Assembly: GCA_035652755.1 (NCBI GenBank)
Contig: DASRDE010000357.1
Coordinates: 1-33,149 of the forward strand
DNA length: 33,149 nucleotides
Direction of reading: 5' to 3'
DNA from: DASRDE01 sp035652755
GTDB lineage: Bacteria > Vulcanimicrobiota > Vulcanimicrobiia > Vulcanimicrobiales > Vulcanimicrobiaceae
Shown piece after piece: positions 31,211-33,149 of this stretch (position 1 is the stretch's first letter; every line of letters begins with the position of its first letter). Below the pieces are notes generated by a model. It ran no database searches and was not told the origin of the DNA. It saw only the letters and a program-made list of their open reading frames with translations. The position numbers were made by a program, and so were the translations under genes.

Positions 31211-32410
31211 TCAGTCATGGCTGGTCTCGAAGCGGCGCAATTCCGGAAAGAACACCGCCCAGATCGCGATGACGGCGAGGGTTGCTACGCCGCCCAGGAC
31301 CACGGAGGCGCGAGCTCCCGCCAGCGCGGCCACGCCGCCCGACTCGAATGCGCCCAGCTCGTTCGATGCGCCGATAAAAATATTTTCGACGGCAGAGACA
31401 CGCCCGCGCATCGCATCCGGCGTGCGCAGCTGCAGCAGCGCACTGCGAATCACCACGCTGACCATGTCGAAGGCCCCGGTCAGCACGAGCGCAGCCGCCG
31501 AGAGAGCAACGTTTCGCGAAAGGCCGAACACGATCGTCGCAGCACCGAAGCCCGCAACGCAAAAGAACAGCAGCCGCCCCGCACCGGCTCCAAGCGAGTG
31601 ACGCGCGACGTAGCCCGCGACCAGCGCCGCACCGGCGGCGGGCGCGGCGCGCAGCAAGCCGAATCCGGTGGGGCCGACGTGCAGAATCGACGTGGCGAAG
31701 ATCGGCAGCAGCGACGTCGCACCGCCGAACAGAACGGCAAAGAGATCCAGCGAGATCGCACCCAGGATGACGCGGTGCGTAAAGATGAAACGCACGCCTT
31801 GCAGCGCGGCGTGCAGCGGCAGTTCGTTCTGCTGCTCGGCCGTGTGGCGCCGCAGCAGCAAGAACGTACACGCGGCGCAGAGATACGCGGCCGCCGCAGC
31901 CGCGAACGCGACGTGCGTGCCCGCTGCAATGAGCGCGCCGCCCAGGGCGGGCCCGGCAATCGTCACGAGTTGACCGATCGAGGACGTGAGCGCCTGCGAT
32001 CGCACGAAGCGATCTTTGGGCACGATGTTGACCAGCAGCGATCGCTGCGCCGGGATTCCGATCGCCTGCGCGGTGCCGATCAAGGCCACCGCGCCGAAGT
32101 AAGCACGCACGTCGCGCACGCCCCAGGAAATCAGCGCGACGACGATCGCCAAGCCGAACGCTGCGCCGATCGTCGACGCGATGACGATCGCGCGGCGGTC
32201 AACTCGATCGGCAAGAATGCCGGCCGGCAGCGCAAGCACGAGCTGCGGGACGAACAGCACGAGACCCACCAGGCCCAGGTCGAGCGCGCTGTGCCGCAAC
32301 TGAAAGATCTGCCACCCGACCGCGACGTCCTCGATGCTGTACGCGAGCAAACTGCTTTGGCGCGCAGCGAAATAGGCCGCGAATTCGGAGACGCGAATGG
32401 CTGGTGCTAC
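31211..32410 (-). CDS. MFS transporter
   Basis: About 399 residues if initiated at the GTA codon 32410 that overlaps the upstream TAG; 379 from the first canonical start, TTG 32350. The longer form is preferred because residues encoded before the TTG (RVSEFAAYFAARQSS) look like the usual MFS N-terminus, and the TTG falls inside helix 1. Around twelve hydrophobic segments are present, with VGWQIFQLRHSALDLGLVGL, the loop 2-3 motif GILADRVDRR, and RTPDAMRGRVSAVEN in the second half. It resembles the EntS-like/MFS_3 exporters. The substrate is unknown. It lies between the HSD10-type dehydrogenase and the atypical SDR. Confidence 0.87.
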   Translation of the reverse strand, partial: VAPAIRVSEFAAYFAARQSSLLAYSIEDVAVGWQIFQLRHSALDLGLVGLVLFVPQLVLALPAGILADRVDRRAIVIASTIGAAFGLAIVVALISWGVRDVRAYFGAVALIGTAQAIGIPAQRSLLVNIVPKDRFVRSQALTSSIGQLVTIAGPALGGALIAAGTHVAFAAAAAAYLCAACTFLLLRRHTAEQQNELPLHAALQGVRFIFTHRVILGAISLDLFAVLFGGATSLLPIFATSILHVGPTGFGLLRAAPAAGAALVAGYVARHSLGAGAGRLLFFCVAGFGAATIVFGLSRNVALSAAALVLTGAFDMVSVVIRSALLQLRTPDAMRGRVSAVENIFIGASNELGAFESGGVAALAGARASVVLGGVATLAVIAIWAVFFPELRRFETSHD

Positions 32411-33149
32411 TTGGGCGCCAGTCGAATCGCGCCGTCGAGCCGGATCACTTCGCCGTTGAGCATTTGGTTTTCGACGATGTGGCGCGCAAGCAGCGCGTAC
32501 TCCTGCGGACGTCCCAAGCGCGCGGGAAACGGCGTCTGCTTGCCGAGGGACTCGCGCGCGGCCTCGGGCAGACCTGCCATCATCGGCGTGTCGAAGATGC
32601 CCGGCGCGATGCTCATCACGCGAATCTGGTGCTGGGCGAACTCGCGTGCAATTGCCAGCGTCATGCCGACGACGCCGCCCTTGGACGCCGAATACGCCGC
32701 TTGACCGATCTGGCCGTCGAATGCGGCGACCGAAGCGGTGCAGACGATGACGCCGCGATCCTCCCCGGGCTGCACGGGACGTTCGAGCATCCGCGCGGCG
32801 GCCAGCCGGATCACGTTGAACGTTCCGATGAGGTTCACCGCGATCACGCGCGAAAAATGATCGAGCGGCTGCGGACCGTCGCGTCCGACGACGCGCTCGG
32901 CGGTCGCGATGCCCGCGCAGCAGATCGCGCCGTGAAGTTCACCGAACGCCGAGAACGCCAGCGCGATCGCGGCTTGCACGTCGGCCTCGCTCGTCACGTC
33001 GGTTTTTTGATAGCGTATTCGCGCAGCCGAGTCACCCGAAGCTGCTTCGCGCGGTTCGTTCACGTCGCAGATGACGACGTTGGCGCCGGCCCCGGCGAAC
33101 TCGCGCACGCACGCGGCCCCCAGGCCCGAAGAGCCGCCGCTGACCAGAA
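32407..33149 (-). CDS. 3-hydroxyacyl-CoA dehydrogenase type II-like SDR (5' truncated by window edge)
   Basis: Open to the right edge; only the first few residues are missing. The Rossmann motif is LVSGGSSGLGAA, followed by VVICDVNE. The catalytic set is intact (TASVAAFDGQIGQAAYSASKGG: Ser, Tyr and Lys). The C-terminal half (SIAPGIFDTPMMAGLPEAAR, GKQTPFPARLGRPQEYALLA, MLNGEVIRLDGAIR) is highly typical of HSD10/type II 3-hydroxyacyl-CoA dehydrogenases. These oxidise 3-hydroxyacyl-CoA with NAD in fatty-acid or branched-chain breakdown. It is the first visible gene of the leftward operon ending with the XRE-type gene. Confidence 0.92.
   Translation of the reverse strand, partial: LVSGGSSGLGAACVREFAGAGANVVICDVNEPREAASGDSAARIRYQKTDVTSEADVQAAIALAFSAFGELHGAICCAGIATAERVVGRDGPQPLDHFSRVIAVNLIGTFNVIRLAAARMLERPVQPGEDRGVIVCTASVAAFDGQIGQAAYSASKGGVVGMTLAIAREFAQHQIRVMSIAPGIFDTPMMAGLPEAARESLGKQTPFPARLGRPQEYALLARHIVENQMLNGEVIRLDGAIRLAPK

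Noticed and set aside
31217..32704. 495-codon frame antisense to the MFS and dehydrogenase genes
   Set aside because: Gln/Arg/His-rich shadow; both genes on the minus strand have strong family motifs.
1..33149. tRNA, rRNA, CRISPR arrays, insertion sequences, phage genes
   Set aside because: None found by eye on either strand; no regularly spaced direct repeats, transposase motifs or cloverleaf-like sequence were recognised.

Overview
The window is GC-rich, gene-dense chromosomal DNA with no tRNA, rRNA, insertion sequence, prophage or CRISPR array that I can see. No gene-free stretch reaches 300 bases. A TonB-like protein, a lipoprotein-type nucleoside-binding protein and a periplasmic thioredoxin-like protein suggest a diderm bacterium. 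Heme is made from glutamyl-tRNA (hemA and hemL are present). Together with the very frequent GTG starts and 4-nt stop/start overlaps, this fits a poorly cultured phylum such as Eremiobacterota/Vulcanimicrobiota (WPS-2). That placement is a guess from style, not from a marker gene.

Layout. 1-2639: end of a GNAT acetyltransferase (+), then a GT39-type membrane glycosyltransferase followed by a TlpA-like thioredoxin (-). 2684-9604 (+): a tetrapyrrole operon hemC-hemB-mobA-hemL-hemA-hemD plus a DUF92 membrane protein. It covers the steps from glutamyl-tRNA to uroporphyrinogen III, with molybdenum cofactor guanylylation embedded in it. 9549-10642: a glutaredoxin-like protein (-) and a TonB-like protein (+). 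10639-13711 (-): a DUF5069/AI-2E transporter fusion, arginase and a degenerate endonuclease/exonuclease/phosphatase-fold protein. 13766-18076 (+): a complete BMP-type (purine) nucleoside ABC importer with binding protein, double ATPase and two permeases, all translationally coupled. 18127-20092: a class-A beta-lactamase-like serine hydrolase (+) facing a branched-chain aminotransferase (-).

20189-24192 (+): beta-propeller/phosphoesterase protein, an ExxE-type membrane permease, a 57-residue membrane peptide and FdhD. 24189-26674 (-): DNA polymerase X with a PHP domain, coupled to an alpha/beta hydrolase. 26756-29032 (+): nicotinate phosphoribosyltransferase coupled to an ABC ATPase that has lost its ATP-binding motifs and to a polytopic membrane protein. 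28991-29554 (-): a DJ-1/PfpI protein. 29602-33149 (-): an operon of HSD10-type 3-hydroxyacyl-CoA dehydrogenase, MFS transporter, atypical SDR, Rieske ferredoxin and an XRE-type regulator-like protein.

The most interesting points are: (1) many junctions use NTGA stop/start overlaps, and four junctions with TAG or TAA stops show the same geometry as NTAG/NTAA, where the downstream gene lacks a good canonical start (strong for DUF92 and the MFS gene, suggestive for hemD and the EEP-fold gene); (2) a pseudo-ABC ATPase/membrane pair behind pncB; (3) a DUF5069-AI-2E fusion; (4) an unexplained N-terminal domain of about 70 residues on HemC; (5) an operon joining a secreted propeller-phosphoesterase to a metal-permease-like protein. 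All similarity statements rest on motif recognition by eye; no database search was run.
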